Notes: generated by a model not told the origin, from the sequence alone. Positions 16,926 through 25,925 are shown, numbered from the stretch's first letter. The stretch is 64,000 bases of DNA from Paenarthrobacter sp. AR 02 (GCF_021538675.1 NZ_JAJUKH010000001.1:682001-746000), one strand, 5' to 3'. Program-made: numbers and translations.

Positions 16926-17494
16926 GGTGTCGATGCCTTTTCTGAAAGCGTCGGGGTAGGCGTGGCATGAGCGTTGTGCGGGGAATGTTCCAGCAGGAGC
17001 CTCAAAGCTCGCCGGGCTCGGGTGAGGCGCAATCGAAATGCCACTGGGGAGATTCCGACGACACGAGCTGCTTGGGGCGCGGCCAGGTTTTCAAATACGG
17101 CGAGCCCGAGGGTTTCCTGATGGACCTCTGAAAGGAGCGCCCAAGCCCTGCTTAGATCAACCCGGCTGCTGACCAGATCAGCGTGGGAATCCGAAGGTGA
17201 TTCCATCGACGCTTCAGCCAGACGGACCCCGAGGGCCTGCTGCCGCTGTTCACTGCGACGGGCATTCAGCAACAGATTGCGTGCGATTCCAAAGATCCAT
17301 GCCCGGGCGTCATCCTGGTTCCCCGGTACTTCCTGGAACCGCCGCCAAACGATCAGAAATGTCTCCGCCACGACGTCCTCGGCGTTCACCGGATCTGTTC
17401 GGCGTTGAACGAATTTGAGGAGGTCGGCGTATGCGGACTCATATAGAAACCGAAAGGCCCGTTGGCTGTCAGCGGCTCTCGATGGGTAGCTCAT
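16922..17494 (-). CDS. ECF RNA polymerase sigma factor
   Basis: About 190 residues from MSYPSRAAD at 17494; a longer frame to 17587 seems non-coding. Region 2 is visible as YADLLKFVQRRT with AEDVVAETFLIVWRRF and WIFGIARNLLLNARR; region 4 as LSEVHQETLGLAVFENLAAPQAARVVGI, ending in a basic helix. The protein directs RNA polymerase to a few promoters in response to a signal passed by the coupled anti-sigma protein. No typical ECF autoregulatory promoter could be assigned with confidence. Confidence 0.88.
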   Translation of the reverse strand: MSYPSRAADSQRAFRFLYESAYADLLKFVQRRTDPVNAEDVVAETFLIVWRRFQEVPGNQDDARAWIFGIARNLLLNARRSEQRQQALGVRLAEASMESPSDSHADLVSSRVDLSRAWALLSEVHQETLGLAVFENLAAPQAARVVGISPVAFRLRLTRARRALRLLLEHSPHNAHATPTPTLSEKASTP

Positions 17495-17673
17495 ACCCTG
17501 TACCTGTCCGCCACACCCCCAAGTGTGTCGCAACCATGGTGGAATTCTCGATTCGCACGCGCCCGCATACTCCCAACGCCGCGCCAAGGCAACCGTTGTC
17601 CCCCGCAGAACCCCGGGGTAGGGTGACCGGACCGTCCAACCACATCATCGTCTGGGAAATTCTGGGAGACACC

Positions 17674-19503
17674 ATGACACATGTGAGACGTCAGTTGGCT
17701 GCTGTCACGGCAGCCTTGGCACTGACCGTGACCAGCGGAGCGATGGCCAGTCCAGCCTTCGCCGATCCCCGCCAAACAGACAAAACCCCTACGGTCACGG
17801 GCTACGGCGGGGCTGTCAGCACAGTGGATCCTGAAGCTTCGGCGGCGGCCATCGAAGTGCTGCGCAAGGGTGGCAACGCGGCCGACGCAGCCGTCGCGGC
17901 AGCGGCTACCTTGGGCGTCACCGAACCCTACAGCGCAGGCATTGGCGGCGGAGGCTACTTCGTCTACTACGACGCCAAAAGCAAGCAGGTGGGCACCATC
18001 GACGGCCGTGAAACTGCCCCGGCCGGCATCACCAACGATGCGTTCATCGACCCCGCCACCACGAAGCCCTACAACTTCACCCCGGAACTGGTGACCAGCG
18101 GTGTCTCGGTCGGAGTCCCCGGCACTGCCGCAACGTGGGAGCAAGCGCTGAAGCGCTGGGGCACGATGGACTTGGGCGATGCCCTGAAACCGGCCATCAA
18201 GGTAGCTACCCGCGGTTTTGTGGTGGACAACACCTTCCGCAAGCAGACGCTCGATAACAAGCTCCGCTTCAATGCCTTCACCTCCACGCAGGACCTGTTC
18301 CTTCCCGGTGGCGACGCTCCCGCCGTCGGAAGCGTGTTCCAGAACCACGATCTCGCGGCGACGTACAAGCTGCTCGCAAAAGAGGGGGCTGACGCCTTCT
18401 ATCGCGGCGCTCTTGCCGAAGAAATCGCCAAAACCGTCCAGGCTCCCCCGAAGACCACGGACACCCCGCTTCCCGTCCCGGTCGGCTCAATGACTGCCCA
18501 GGACCTGGCGAACTACAAAGTGGTGAACCAGGACGCCACCAAGGTGCAGTACCGGGGATACGACGTCTACGGCATGACTCCCTCCAGCAGCGGCGGCACC
18601 ACGGTGGGCGAAGCGTTGAACATCCTGGAGAATTACAACCTTAAAGACATGCAGCCGGTGGACGCACTGCATCACTACATCGAGGCCAGTTCCCTCGCTT
18701 TCGCTGATCGTGGCGCCTACGTGGGCGATCCCCGCTTCGTCAATGTCCCCACCCAGACCCTGCTGAGTGACCTGTTCGCTAAAGAACGTGCCTGCGAAAT
18801 CGGCCCGACGGCGGCCAAGAAGCCAGTGGTCGCCGGCAACATAGAAACGTACGACGGCGTGTGCTCGCCTTCGGCGGCGCCGCTCGCCGATGAGACGGAT
18901 ACAGAGAATATTTCGACGACGAACATGACCGTCGCCGACAAGTGGGGCAACGTGGTGGAGTACACGCTGACGATCGAACAGACCGGTGGATCCGGAATTG
19001 TTGTGCCCGGCCGTGGTTTCCTGCTCAACAACGAACTGACCGATTTCAGCACGGAATACAAAGCCACGGACCCGAACCGGATCGAACCAGGCAAGCGTCC
19101 AAGGTCGTCGATGTCACCCACGATCATCCTGAAGGACGGCAATCCGTTCCTGGCCCTCGGTTCCCCCGGTGGTTCCACCATCATCACTACGGTCCTGCAA
19201 ACCATTCTGAACCGGGTGGATCTGGGAATGACGGTATCCGAAGCCCTTGCCGCTCCCCGTGCGGCGCCCAGGAACGGCGCGACGGTGACTTCCGAACCAG
19301 CCTTCATCGCCAAGTATGGCGACGCGCTGACGTCCCTTGGCCACCAACTGGTTCCTGCCGGTGACGGCCTCACGTCAGATCCGGAAATCGGTGCCGCAAC
19401 AGCAATCGAGTTCAACAAGGATGGATCTACAACTGCTGCTGCCGAGCCTGTTCGTCGAGGCGGCGGATCAGCGATGGTTGTCAAAGCTACGAAGGGACGT
19501 TGA
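17674..19503 (+). CDS. ggt: Gamma-glutamyltransferase (secreted, self-processing)
   Basis: 609 residues from the ATG at 17674; the open frame extends upstream but only 17674 gives a signal peptide (basic MTHVRRQL, hydrophobic core, cleavage after ASPAFA). The large subunit has GGNAADAAVAAAATLGV and GGGGYFVYYD. The autoprocessing threonine is about residue 415 in ENISTTNMTVAD, and the small subunit carries PGKRPRSSMSPTI and GSPGGSTI, the gamma-glutamyl-binding residues. It hydrolyses or transfers the gamma-glutamyl group of glutathione and similar peptides outside the cell. It stands alone, divergent from the ECF sigma gene. Confidence 0.93.
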   Translation: MTHVRRQLAAVTAALALTVTSGAMASPAFADPRQTDKTPTVTGYGGAVSTVDPEASAAAIEVLRKGGNAADAAVAAAATLGVTEPYSAGIGGGGYFVYYDAKSKQVGTIDGRETAPAGITNDAFIDPATTKPYNFTPELVTSGVSVGVPGTAATWEQALKRWGTMDLGDALKPAIKVATRGFVVDNTFRKQTLDNKLRFNAFTSTQDLFLPGGDAPAVGSVFQNHDLAATYKLLAKEGADAFYRGALAEEIAKTVQAPPKTTDTPLPVPVGSMTAQDLANYKVVNQDATKVQYRGYDVYGMTPSSSGGTTVGEALNILENYNLKDMQPVDALHHYIEASSLAFADRGAYVGDPRFVNVPTQTLLSDLFAKERACEIGPTAAKKPVVAGNIETYDGVCSPSAAPLADETDTENISTTNMTVADKWGNVVEYTLTIEQTGGSGIVVPGRGFLLNNELTDFSTEYKATDPNRIEPGKRPRSSMSPTIILKDGNPFLALGSPGGSTIITTVLQTILNRVDLGMTVSEALAAPRAAPRNGATVTSEPAFIAKYGDALTSLGHQLVPAGDGLTSDPEIGAATAIEFNKDGSTTAAAEPVRRGGGSAMVVKATKGR

Positions 19504-19517
19504 GGCTTGCCGGTGGC

Positions 19518-19703
19518 TCAAGGACGGCGGTTATTCTTGAGCTCCCGGCTGAACCTCCACGCCATCGCCAGTGCGGCGGCCGCGATGATGACTCCGGAAA
19601 CCGTGGACCACCACGCCTGCTGGGTGTTGGACACGAAAATGGAGACGGCGTAGGCCGCCAGCACCAACGATAGGAGCAGCCAGACCAAGGGTTTTCGATT
19701 CAC
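19518..19703 (-). CDS. Small two-helix membrane protein at the end of the RiPP operon
   Basis: 61 residues from a GTG at 19703, preceded by AAGGA. Two hydrophobic helices (PLVWLLLSLVLAAYAVSIFV and VSGVIIAAAALAMAW) and a basic tail. A longer frame starting at 19745 would overlap the upstream permease and is less likely. Being 28 bp downstream of the last ABC permease of a cluster making membrane-active peptides, it is a candidate self-protection protein; that is inference from position and topology. Confidence 0.6.
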   Translation of the reverse strand: MNRKPLVWLLLSLVLAAYAVSIFVSNTQQAWWSTVSGVIIAAAALAMAWRFSRELKNNRRP

Positions 19704-19731
19704 AATGCATTCCTTAATGTGTGGTGATTTT

Positions 19732-20436
19732 TCAGACCAGGTCACGCTTCACGAACACCGTGAATGCTGCCGCTGCCACCAGTACAAGCCAGCCTGCAGC
19801 TCCGCAGAAAGCCCCCGACGCCGGTATGTTGACAGCCGCTTGTTTCGCCCAGTCGGCGGCCAGAACGGGGAAGAAGAACGTTGTCACTGGTTCTGACAGG
19901 TCGGGCAACAGCCCGGGAAGGGCCACGCTGAGGGGAACCGCGAAGAGGCTGACCAGGTGGTTGCGGAGGAGGGAACCGAGGGCGAAGCCCCAGAGTGCCC
20001 CCATGGCGGCTGTCCCCGCGAAGGCCAGGACCAACAGCGGGCTCAGCGTCCCGGCAACCTTGAGAACAGCCGCAGAGAAACCAAACGCCAAGCCGATAAC
20101 GGCCCCGGCAAAGAGGGCGGCCGCCGCCGTCGAGAGAGCGCGTCCGAGGAACGCAGGCCTCCGCTGGAACAGCAAGACCCGGCGGTTGAAGCTGCCTGCC
20201 CGGTAGTCGGCGGTGAACGAGAACGACCCGAACACCGCGGAGACGGTCAGCACCAACGGGATCACCGCTTCCAGGAGGAGCGCAGACAACCCTGGTGAGT
20301 CCGCTCCGGCTTCACTGGTGCCCGCAACGAGCAGCATTCCGGTGAGTCCCAGAGCCAGCGCAGCGCTGATCGCCGATCCCTTCCACAACCATGGCCGCCG
20401 GAGGTCCGAGAGAAGGGCGGGTCCCGGATTGACCAC
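19732..20436 (-). CDS. ABC-2 type permease subunit, second of the RiPP operon
   Basis: 234 residues, about six membrane helices with alanine-rich stretches. The chosen GTG at 20436 follows GAAGGAG and shares one base with the stop of the upstream permease; an upstream ATG at 20463 is inside that gene. SFTADYRAGSFNRRVLLF matches ABC-2 permeases in which the cytoplasmic coupling helix follows TM2. With the ATPase at 21167 and the other permease it would form an exporter or immunity pump for the modified peptides. Confidence 0.8.
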   Translation of the reverse strand: MVNPGPALLSDLRRPWLWKGSAISAALALGLTGMLLVAGTSEAGADSPGLSALLLEAVIPLVLTVSAVFGSFSFTADYRAGSFNRRVLLFQRRPAFLGRALSTAAAALFAGAVIGLAFGFSAAVLKVAGTLSPLLVLAFAGTAAMGALWGFALGSLLRNHLVSLFAVPLSVALPGLLPDLSEPVTTFFFPVLAADWAKQAAVNIPASGAFCGAAGWLVLVAAAAFTVFVKRDLV

Positions 20437-21170
20437 TAGAACTCCTTCCTTCGAACCACCCACAGCGCCCCCACGCCAGCAACGAGCGTCCAGGCAACGG
20501 ATACCAGGAACGCCGGGACGGGCTCCATCAGCCCTTCCATCGGCAGCGACGCCACACCCGCCAGGGCCCCGGAGGGAAGCCAGCGGGCAACCCCGGGAGC
20601 GTTGGCCATCAACGGCAGCTCAATGGCGAGTGGAATGAGCAAGGTGAGAATCGTCGTCGCGTAGTAATGCTGGATGATCCAACCGAGGGAGCATCCCCAA
20701 AGCGCACCGAGGCAGGACGCGAGGACGACGGCGCCTAAGGGGCCGAGTGATCCGGGCGCCAGCAGCAGTTCACGGGTAGCCGGCGCCAGGGAGAACACCA
20801 CGCTACCGCCCCACACCACGATGCCTGCGAGCGCCGTACCAATTCCTACCGCGAGCGCTGCAACGTATTTGGCCCTGAACACGCTCATCGCGCCCGAGGT
20901 CACCACGCTGCGCCGAATCGTCCCGTAGTACGACTCCCGGGTGACCAGGTAGCCCCCCGCAAACGTGGCCACAGGGGCGATGCCGGCGGCGACGGCCCAG
21001 AAGATCCCCACGTTGTCCGAGGCCTGGAAGCGATCCGGGTTTTGGGGCCAGCCGAGGAAGTTGGCAACGAACCAGGGCACCAGGCCGCTGAACGCCAGGA
21101 TTCCCAGGACAGAGTAGCCGCTGAAGTATCTCAGGAGTTCCGAACGGAGGCCGCAGGCAAGGCTGTTCAT
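20436..21170 (-). CDS. ABC-2 type permease subunit, first of the RiPP operon
   Basis: 244 residues with six predicted helices. GYLVTRESYYGTIRRSVVTSG is the coupling segment seen in lantibiotic-type immunity permeases. The start overlaps the ATPase stop (21167-21170), so it is translationally coupled. It pairs with the following permease to make a heterodimeric membrane part. Export versus self-immunity cannot be settled; the absence of a peptidase domain in the ATPase fits a separate leader protease, the M50 protein upstream. Confidence 0.82.
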   Translation of the reverse strand: MNSLACGLRSELLRYFSGYSVLGILAFSGLVPWFVANFLGWPQNPDRFQASDNVGIFWAVAAGIAPVATFAGGYLVTRESYYGTIRRSVVTSGAMSVFRAKYVAALAVGIGTALAGIVVWGGSVVFSLAPATRELLLAPGSLGPLGAVVLASCLGALWGCSLGWIIQHYYATTILTLLIPLAIELPLMANAPGVARWLPSGALAGVASLPMEGLMEPVPAFLVSVAWTLVAGVGALWVVRRKEF

Positions 21171-21880
21171 TCGGCCGCCGCCCCCAGAATGGTGAAGTAC
21201 GCGGATTCCAAGCTGCCGCCGCCCATGGCCTTCGCTTCGTCCAGGGTTCCCCGGAACAGTGTTCTTTGCTTGAGGATGACTACCTCGTCAGCTACCTGTT
21301 CCAGTTCCATGAGTTGGTGGCTCGAAACCAGCGCAGAGCCTCCGGCGGCAGCGAAATCGCGCAGGAACCAGCGGAGCCACTGGATGCCTTCAGGGTCCAG
21401 TCCATTGGCGGGTTCGTCGAGGACAAGGAGCTCGGGGCTGCCCACAAGAGCGGAAGCAATCCCGAGGCGTTGCCGCATGCCCAACGAGTAGTCCCGGACC
21501 CTCCGGCCTGCGTCGGCGACAAGATCCACCTGATCGAGGACGCGGTCCACGCTTTCGCGGTCAACTCCTGCCGCGAGTTGGCAGATCTGCAGGTGGCGCC
21601 GTCCGGTGAGCCCGGGCTCCACGTCCATCCCCTCCAAGTACACGCCCACTTTGGTGGCGGGACGACGCAGCATCCGGTAGTCGGAGCCGAACACAGTCGC
21701 CCTGCCGGAGGTCGGTTCCAAGAGCCCGGTCAGACCTGCGAGCGCAGTACTTTTCCCTGCCCCGTTGGGGCCGATCAGGCCCACGACAGTGCCGGCCCGA
21801 ACGTCGAACGTCAGGTCTTCGACGGCGAATCTCGAGCCTCGTTTCTTGCTGAAATGATCAAAGCTGGCATGAATCGTCAT
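21167..21880 (-). CDS. ABC transporter ATP-binding protein of the RiPP operon
   Basis: 237 residues from MTIHASFDHF at 21880; the longer open frame upstream overlaps the protease and is not real. Walker A is GPNGAGKST, the signature is YSLGMRQRLG and Walker B is LLVLDEPANGLDP, followed by SSHQLMELEQV (H-loop). It is a CcmA/BcrA-like single-domain ATPase that would drive the two ABC-2 permeases. Overlaps at both ends (ATGA) show coupled translation in the operon. Confidence 0.92.
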   Translation of the reverse strand: MTIHASFDHFSKKRGSRFAVEDLTFDVRAGTVVGLIGPNGAGKSTALAGLTGLLEPTSGRATVFGSDYRMLRRPATKVGVYLEGMDVEPGLTGRRHLQICQLAAGVDRESVDRVLDQVDLVADAGRRVRDYSLGMRQRLGIASALVGSPELLVLDEPANGLDPEGIQWLRWFLRDFAAAGGSALVSSHQLMELEQVADEVVILKQRTLFRGTLDEAKAMGGGSLESAYFTILGAAAE

Positions 21881-23538
21881 GATCGCCCTTTCAACGCATC
21901 GACGGAATGGGCGGGCCACAACGGCGATGTCGTAACCGAGTCCCACAGCCACTCCCCCAGGCTTGATTGCTGTTGGCTGGTGACTTCCGCACGTCCTGAG
22001 ATGGAGAGGTTGGTCCCTGATTCCAAGCGCCCTGGGAAGGCGAGCACGGGAAGGCTGTCGCCTTCCAGCGCTACCGGGACCAAAGTGTCCAGCGGTGCCG
22101 TGGATTTCGACGGCGGCTGCTCGCCCACAGTGGCCCGCCCCAGGTTCTCGTGAATGATCATTCCCTGCGATTGCAAGGTGACGTGATCCCCCGGTGAGAG
22201 CGCATAGGCCGAGCCTTCGAGCGGGACCACGATGCTCAATTGGCCATCGTGATAGGTGTACCCGGCTACCGTCACTGGCCGCACCGGAATGATGGCAAGG
22301 AGCAAACAAGCCACCAGGGACCCCAACAGCGCCATGAGGATCCGCCGCCACAGGGCACTTCCGTTTCTGGCCGCTGCGCTGAAAAACCGGTAAACACTCT
22401 TGGCGGCCATTCCAAGCAGCAGGCAAAGGACCAGGAGAACAACCAAGTGTCCCGGGTAGCCGAGCTGCAGGAAGATCGGCATGAGTCGCTGGAACCCGAC
22501 CAGCATGAAGACGATCCCGGAGATGAAACATGCGAGGCCGAACCACGGCAGTAGGCCTTGGCTCTTGAGGGTCCTCCGCGAACCGAGTACGCGGGAACTG
22601 ACCATATCGCCCAGGACGCTCAGCGATTTCTTCCGGAGATGGGGGACGTCTACGGCGGACATCAACGCGACGTAGCCATCCAGTTTGATGAAGGGGAAAA
22701 GATTCAGGACCGCCACGGCGTAACAGATGAGGCCGTAAAGGACTGCCGCGTCCTTGGCGGACGACTCCGGCAGAAAAGCCTGAAAACTCAGAGCGATACT
22801 GCCGAGCGCAACGTGTACCAAGGGCCCCGCGAGGGCAACCAGTACTCGTTGTTTTCGTGAGCTCAACCGCCACCCGTCTGTAACGTCGCAGAAGAACGCG
22901 GGCGACAGGTAGAACAACATGATCCCGATGCGTCGCGGTGTTCCGCCAAAGTAGCTGAGGGCCATCCCGTGCCCCAGCTCATGCAAAAGCGTGGACACGA
23001 ACATGGCGCCAACAACGTACAAGTACGCCTCAACGGGAAGCGGCGAGGCAAGTACCCGCCACAATTGGGGCCCCGCCATCGCGGCACCAACCAAGCCTCC
23101 GAACAGCAACAACAAAGCAACGATGGCCGCAGCAGGCCGCATCATCGCGGCGACCACCGGTCGAAGTGCCAACAGCAAAGGGGCGGGGTTGAACAAGGTG
23201 AACTGTAATGTCAGCGGCGCCCGGAACTGGACCCGTCGCACCTCGGCCGGCCCCGCGCCGCCGTCGAACATCCCGGTGGGAGCGAGCTGACGCACAATTC
23301 CCATGACATCCGCGGATGTCCACGGCGATCCCAGGCGGACGGCCACCTGCGCCGGATCCTTCTGGCCGTCCACCACTTTAAGGACATGGGCGACGTCGGC
23401 AGAGACCCGCGCTTTCGGCACACCGTTCACGGCAACAATCCACGGTCCGCCCTCCTGGAGCGGTTCGTCGATGGAAGCCGTGGGGGCGAGTTGAACCGGC
23501 CATTCCACAGTGGTTCCGGCTTTTGCTGCGCGGTTCAT
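21877..23538 (-). CDS. mpaP: M50 intramembrane metalloprotease, daptide MpaP-like
   Basis: 553 residues from MNRAAKAG at 23538. The N-terminal part (about 33-100, VPKARVSADVAHVLKVVDG) looks like a PqqD-type recognition domain. Membrane helices follow with the zinc site HELGHG at 186-191 and the third ligand in IKLDGYV (Asp 287), the site-2 protease plan. A soluble domain is inserted near the C-terminus. In daptide clusters such a protease is expected to remove the leader at the membrane. It is coupled by ATGA to the YcaO gene before and the ABC ATPase after. The name is by analogy to the Microbacterium daptide cluster. Confidence 0.8.
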   Translation of the reverse strand: MNRAAKAGTTVEWPVQLAPTASIDEPLQEGGPWIVAVNGVPKARVSADVAHVLKVVDGQKDPAQVAVRLGSPWTSADVMGIVRQLAPTGMFDGGAGPAEVRRVQFRAPLTLQFTLFNPAPLLLALRPVVAAMMRPAAAIVALLLLFGGLVGAAMAGPQLWRVLASPLPVEAYLYVVGAMFVSTLLHELGHGMALSYFGGTPRRIGIMLFYLSPAFFCDVTDGWRLSSRKQRVLVALAGPLVHVALGSIALSFQAFLPESSAKDAAVLYGLICYAVAVLNLFPFIKLDGYVALMSAVDVPHLRKKSLSVLGDMVSSRVLGSRRTLKSQGLLPWFGLACFISGIVFMLVGFQRLMPIFLQLGYPGHLVVLLVLCLLLGMAAKSVYRFFSAAARNGSALWRRILMALLGSLVACLLLAIIPVRPVTVAGYTYHDGQLSIVVPLEGSAYALSPGDHVTLQSQGMIIHENLGRATVGEQPPSKSTAPLDTLVPVALEGDSLPVLAFPGRLESGTNLSISGRAEVTSQQQSSLGEWLWDSVTTSPLWPAHSVDALKGRS

Positions 23539-24719
23539 ATCAGGGGATGCGGGGTAGAGGCCGTCCCGGACAGGCCTTTGGTTTCGTCCATCGACAAAGG
23601 AACGGCACCCGGGCAGATCGCCTTGCCAGCCACCCAGCCCATGTCCCGGATGGCTTCCGGGAGCCGGTGGGTAAGGCTGACCCACAGGGCGGAGATGCCC
23701 CTCCCGTCCAAGTGGTTCGCCAGGGCGTCGACACTCGCCGCCGGCTGACGGGCAGGCAGCGGACTCGGCGTGAAGGTGTTGACCCACTGAAGCAACTCGC
23801 TGATGGCGGGCTCGGTACTCCAGAACTCGGCGCGTGATTCGTCGTCGGTGACTTCCTGCGTGGGAACAGCGGCCTGCACGCGGGCAAGGAAGAGTTCGCG
23901 TATTTGCAGTCCTTCCTGGAGGGCTCCCCGCAGCGCTGCTATTGGGTCCGGCGACGCTTTCAACCCGACAGCGCCGAAAGGCTTGGTCCCCGAGGGGTTG
24001 GTAATGATGCAAACCGCTGTCTCCAGTGGGCTGCCAAGGTGCGGAACGAACGCGAGAGTGGGCTCGATCCCCGCCGCCCGGCTCATGGCGAGAAGCTCCA
24101 GGAGGCTCCGGTTCGCGGGCGCTTCGTGCAAGCCTGCAGCGTCGAACAGGTGCAGCGGCGTCTTGGTGTGCCAGGCAGAAAGGAAAGCATCCCGCTCCAG
24201 AACTTCAGCAATCCCTGCAGCCTGGGCGAAACCCTCGGACGGCCCGGAAGCAGCACCATTCGGTGAAGGATCAAAGAACGCCTCCCACGGATTTGGCTCC
24301 GCGAGGCCGGGACTGTAATCCACCAGCGGAGCGGGAACGTACGTCGTCTTCTGCGTGAGGAGGTCAGTAGCGCGGTACCAAGGGAAATCGAACGCCAACG
24401 CCGACGCTCGACCCAGCCCGGCCGTGACGAAATCAAGGCGCTGCTCCTCACTACCTGGCCGGGCACGAAGGTGCTCGTCATCGGTCTGAGCGGGTACCAA
24501 GGCGAAACGCTCCACAGCCTCCCCGGCGCCCCTGGTCAGGGAGGCGCGTTTGTTGACATCAAAGGCACCGACGGCGGAGGCGAACCCAGGTTGGGACGCC
24601 CGCGCTTGCGCGAGCACCCCCACGGTTCGCCATAAGCCGACGTCGTTCGGCACATACACGGAAGCTTCGGACACCAGCCCTGAGGATGGGTCCAGCGTGC
24701 GGACGGGATCGAGGCTCAT
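23535..24719 (-). CDS. YcaO-domain protein inside the daptide operon
   Basis: 394 residues from MSLDPVRT at 24719, overlapping the methyltransferase stop by ATGA. YcaO features are VNKRASLTRGAGEAVERFAL near residue 58-78, GIAEVLERDAFLSAW around 160, and ALQEGLQIRELFLARV around 265, which contain the Glu/Gln/Arg residues that bind ATP and Mg in this superfamily. The C-terminus (TPHPLI) lacks the PxPxP tail of azoline-forming YcaO proteins. YcaO enzymes use ATP to convert backbone amides to azolines, thioamides or amidines. None of the three precursors has a Cys, so thiazoline formation is excluded for them. Confidence 0.85.
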   Translation of the reverse strand: MSLDPVRTLDPSSGLVSEASVYVPNDVGLWRTVGVLAQARASQPGFASAVGAFDVNKRASLTRGAGEAVERFALVPAQTDDEHLRARPGSEEQRLDFVTAGLGRASALAFDFPWYRATDLLTQKTTYVPAPLVDYSPGLAEPNPWEAFFDPSPNGAASGPSEGFAQAAGIAEVLERDAFLSAWHTKTPLHLFDAAGLHEAPANRSLLELLAMSRAAGIEPTLAFVPHLGSPLETAVCIITNPSGTKPFGAVGLKASPDPIAALRGALQEGLQIRELFLARVQAAVPTQEVTDDESRAEFWSTEPAISELLQWVNTFTPSPLPARQPAASVDALANHLDGRGISALWVSLTHRLPEAIRDMGWVAGKAICPGAVPLSMDETKGLSGTASTPHPLI

Positions 24720-25531
24720 GCTGCGCACACCCACAGCTCAATGTCGTTCAGGCGGGAACTGCGGGACGCGATCCGAACCGGACGGCGTTCCCGGATGGTG
24801 AGCCCCTGGCCCACGATTTCCTCCGCGATGAGGTCGTTGCTGACGAAGGCAACCTCGCTGGTATAGGCGGAGGACCGGTAGGTGCCGCCCTCGTTGAAGC
24901 TGACGTGGATCATGGTCACATGCCGTGCCCCATTAACAGGATCACGGCTTTCGGCGGTGATCAGGAATGAGTCTTCCCCGAACGCAGAGATGGTGGTGTC
25001 GCCGTCGTCGTCTGCTGCTTGGTGGCTGTCAGCGTTCAGGACGGTCAGCAGGAAGACGCCGCCGGGCGTCAGGCAGTCACGGACGCGGCGGAAGAGCTCA
25101 CGCCGCGCGGACACGTCCAGGAGAGTGATGGAACTGGCACCGAGAACCACGCAACCGTATCCGCCGTCGAGCTCGAAACGGGACATGTCCGCCTCCACCA
25201 ACTCCACGTGGACCTGCCGCGGGTTGAAGGCCGGGCTCGCCACCCTGGCCTGCAGTAGTGCGAGCATTTCCGGTGAAGAGTCGACGGCGGTCAGCGGACG
25301 TCCCAGCGTGAGGAGGGGCCGTGTGATCCGCCCCGAACCTGAAGCCAATTCGAGGATGGGACCGGACGTTTTGCTTGCCGACGCCAGGATCTCGGGAAGT
25401 TCGGTGAGGTCGTTGGCGGTGATCCGGTCGTAGAGGCGGGACCCGGCAACGCTGTACAAATCCTCGGGCGGATCGAGGTGTCCGAGCACGCGCAGGATGG
25501 CGTCGGCAGTCTTGTCGGGAGCGGTTTTCAT
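24716..25531 (-). CDS. mpaM: SAM-dependent methyltransferase, daptide MpaM-like
   Basis: 271 residues from MKTAPDKTAD at 25531, preceded by GGAGGA; the frame is open further upstream without a ribosome site. The class I SAM motif ILELASGSGRITRPL is at about 65-80, followed by LTAVDSSPEML (acidic motif II) and VVLGASSITLLD. In daptide biosynthesis this enzyme dimethylates the new C-terminal amine to give the Dmp group. It follows the precursors after a strong hairpin and overlaps the YcaO gene. Confidence 0.85.
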   Translation of the reverse strand: MKTAPDKTADAILRVLGHLDPPEDLYSVAGSRLYDRITANDLTELPEILASASKTSGPILELASGSGRITRPLLTLGRPLTAVDSSPEMLALLQARVASPAFNPRQVHVELVEADMSRFELDGGYGCVVLGASSITLLDVSARRELFRRVRDCLTPGGVFLLTVLNADSHQAADDDGDTTISAFGEDSFLITAESRDPVNGARHVTMIHVSFNEGGTYRSSAYTSEVAFVSNDLIAEEIVGQGLTIRERRPVRIASRSSRLNDIELWVCAA

Positions 25532-25568
25532 CAACTGGTGTCCTCCGGAAGTTGGTTGGGCCGGGAGC

Positions 25569-25607
25569 GCACGCGGGTGGCGACGGAACAGAACACCACC
25601 CGCGTGC
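25569..25607 (-). promoter_or_regulatory. 12-bp hairpin after the last precursor gene
   Basis: GCACGCGGGTGG at 25569-25580 pairs exactly with CCACCCGCGTGC at 25596-25607 around a 15-nt loop. It begins 6 bp after the last precursor stop and lies 38 bp before the methyltransferase start. With no T-run it is more likely an mRNA-end or attenuation signal that keeps precursor message in excess over enzyme message. Confidence 0.6.
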
Positions 25608-25612
25608 ACTGG

Positions 25613-25750
25613 CTAGGTGGCGGCGATGCCGACGACGATGCCGGCGATGATGATGACGTCACCGACCCGGATGTACCACGGTGTATCGTCCGGGGTGTCG
25701 AGGTTCTCGAGCTCTTCGATGGACAGCTGGAGGTTCGAGGTTGCGATCAT
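25613..25750 (-). CDS. Daptide-type precursor peptide 3 (45 residues)
   Basis: Start ATG at 25750 behind AAAGGAGG; stop TAG at 25613-25615. The leader contains QLSIEELENLDTPDD, sharing the L-I-EL-x3-D-P pattern with the two other precursors. The core is hydrophobic and ends GIVVGIAAT, with the C-terminal Thr that daptide enzymes convert to a diamine. It has no Cys. It differs from the other two in a WYIRVGD stretch between leader and hydrophobic end. It is a real gene too short for usual ORF lists. Confidence 0.85.
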   Translation of the reverse strand: MIATSNLQLSIEELENLDTPDDTPWYIRVGDVIIIAGIVVGIAAT

Positions 25751-25799
25751 TAGCTCCTCCTTTCTTTCTGGCGCTTGCCGGTTGTGGACCGGTGCCTGA

Positions 25800-25925
25800 T
25801 TAGGTGATGCTGACGGCGATGATGCCGATGGCGACGCCCTGGGTGACTCCGATGAACCAGTTGTTAAAGTCCGGGGTATCCATCGACTCGATCTCCTGGA
25901 TGGAGATGTTGAGCTGATCCTGCAT
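25800..25925 (-). CDS. Daptide-type precursor peptide 2 (41 residues)
   Basis: Start ATG at 25925 behind a perfect AAAGGAGGTGA; stop TAA at 25800-25802. The leader has NISIQEIESMDTPDF, matching the consensus of its neighbours; the hydrophobic core ends IGIIAVSIT, again a C-terminal Thr with no Cys. The strongest ribosome site of the three suggests the highest expression. Core NNWFIGVTQG carries two more possible Thr/Ser sites for other modification. Confidence 0.87.
   Translation of the reverse strand: MQDQLNISIQEIESMDTPDFNNWFIGVTQGVAIGIIAVSIT

Noticed and set aside
21881..22873. N-terminal extension of the ABC ATPase (568-codon frame)
   Set aside because: Overlaps the M50 protease on the same strand; the ATPase begins at 21880 by family length and ATGA overlap.
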